Source: Frankia umida (GTDB taxonomy: Bacteria; Actinomycetota; Actinomycetes; Frankiales; Frankiaceae). From it: DNA of 64,000 bases. Below the pieces are notes generated by a model, which saw nothing but the letters and a program-made list of their open reading frames with translations, searched no databases and was not told the DNA's origin. A program made the position numbers and the translations under genes. Positions 63,910 through 64,000 of the stretch are shown here, piece by piece (the stretch's first letter is position 1; each line of letters opens with the position of its first letter). The stretch lies in contig NZ_JALKFT010000011.1 of assembly GCF_023242945.1 (NCBI RefSeq), positions 62,001 to 126,000 on the forward strand, read 5' to 3'.

Positions 63910-64000
63910 ATGCCGACACCGATCGACCGTGGCGCCAGCCAGGAGCGCAGCCTTGCCGGCCGCTACCGACTCGGGCGCATCCTCGGCCGCGGTGGCGGCG
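63910..64000 (+). CDS. Ser/Thr protein kinase, 5' end only
   Basis: The first 30 residues: MPTPIDRGASQERSLAGRYR followed by LGRILGRGGG, the glycine-rich loop of Hanks-type kinases (as in RYRLGRxLGRGGMG). The rest lies beyond the window. The start follows a G-rich stretch (GGGGGGCAGGG). Confidence 0.75.
   Translation, partial: MPTPIDRGASQERSLAGRYRLGRILGRGGG

Overview
The window is very GC-rich, densely coded actinobacterial DNA with many GTG and some TTG starts. It carries a mycofactocin-coupled dehydrogenase, actinobacterial FprA, DUF4232 and class F sortase genes, LAL-type LuxR and PASTA-less Ser/Thr kinase regulators, and a single-chain NifJ. Together these suggest a Frankia-like soil actinomycete. 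This is inference from content and style; no database search was possible. I saw no tRNA, rRNA, CRISPR array or intact insertion sequence.

Layout. 1-3.8 kb: the 3' end of an SDR gene, then a 1033-residue TIR-NACHT-FGE/SUMF1 fusion that looks like a prokaryotic NLR-type conflict protein. 4-11.3 kb: catalase, then a catabolic group (branched-chain-type ABC binding lipoprotein, mycofactocin-coupled SDR, acyl-CoA synthetase), then a tandem-TOBE molybdate-binding protein. 11.6-20.5 kb (minus strand): FprA, an orphan ParA, prephenate dehydratase and a tightly coupled branched-chain 2-oxoacid dehydrogenase operon (E1a-E1b-E2). 21.4-25.6 kb: UppP, a DUF347-type membrane protein overlapping a small membrane ORF, an M20 dipeptidase and a lipoprotein.

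25.6-29.3 kb is a degraded, partly less GC-rich accessory patch. It holds WD40 and HTH relics, an orphan RHS C-terminal tip with an overlapping small membrane protein (toxin/immunity-like), and a TPR protein whose N-terminus resembles an IS3 OrfA HTH. Two diverged copies of a ~127-bp sequence lie at 26.1 and 29.1 kb, one on each side. 29.4-35.1 kb: a TylF-type methyltransferase, an EthA-like Baeyer-Villiger monooxygenase, an SRPBCC protein, and a TetR/DrrAB exporter module whose palindromic operator covers the DrrA start codon. 35.2-40 kb: an NrtR-like NUDIX protein, then an overlapping three-gene cassette. The cassette has an MTA/SAH-type nucleosidase with an Asn/Gly-rich tail, a large membrane protein that starts with a similar Asn/Gly motif, and a four-TM protein. 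It is the best candidate here for an undescribed system.

40-49.9 kb: small secreted proteins, glutamine-dependent NAD synthetase divergent from NifJ, and a nitrobindin-like heme barrel. 50-64 kb: a LAL regulator, a Ser/Thr kinase, an SDR, a CDF transporter, AlkB with a LexA-like box, an FMN reductase, an SGNH hydrolase, a sortase overlapping its likely substrate (a Gly/Pro-repeat surface protein without LPXTG), a flavin reductase and the start of a second kinase. Short tandem repeats often lie just after stop codons, close to strong hairpins.
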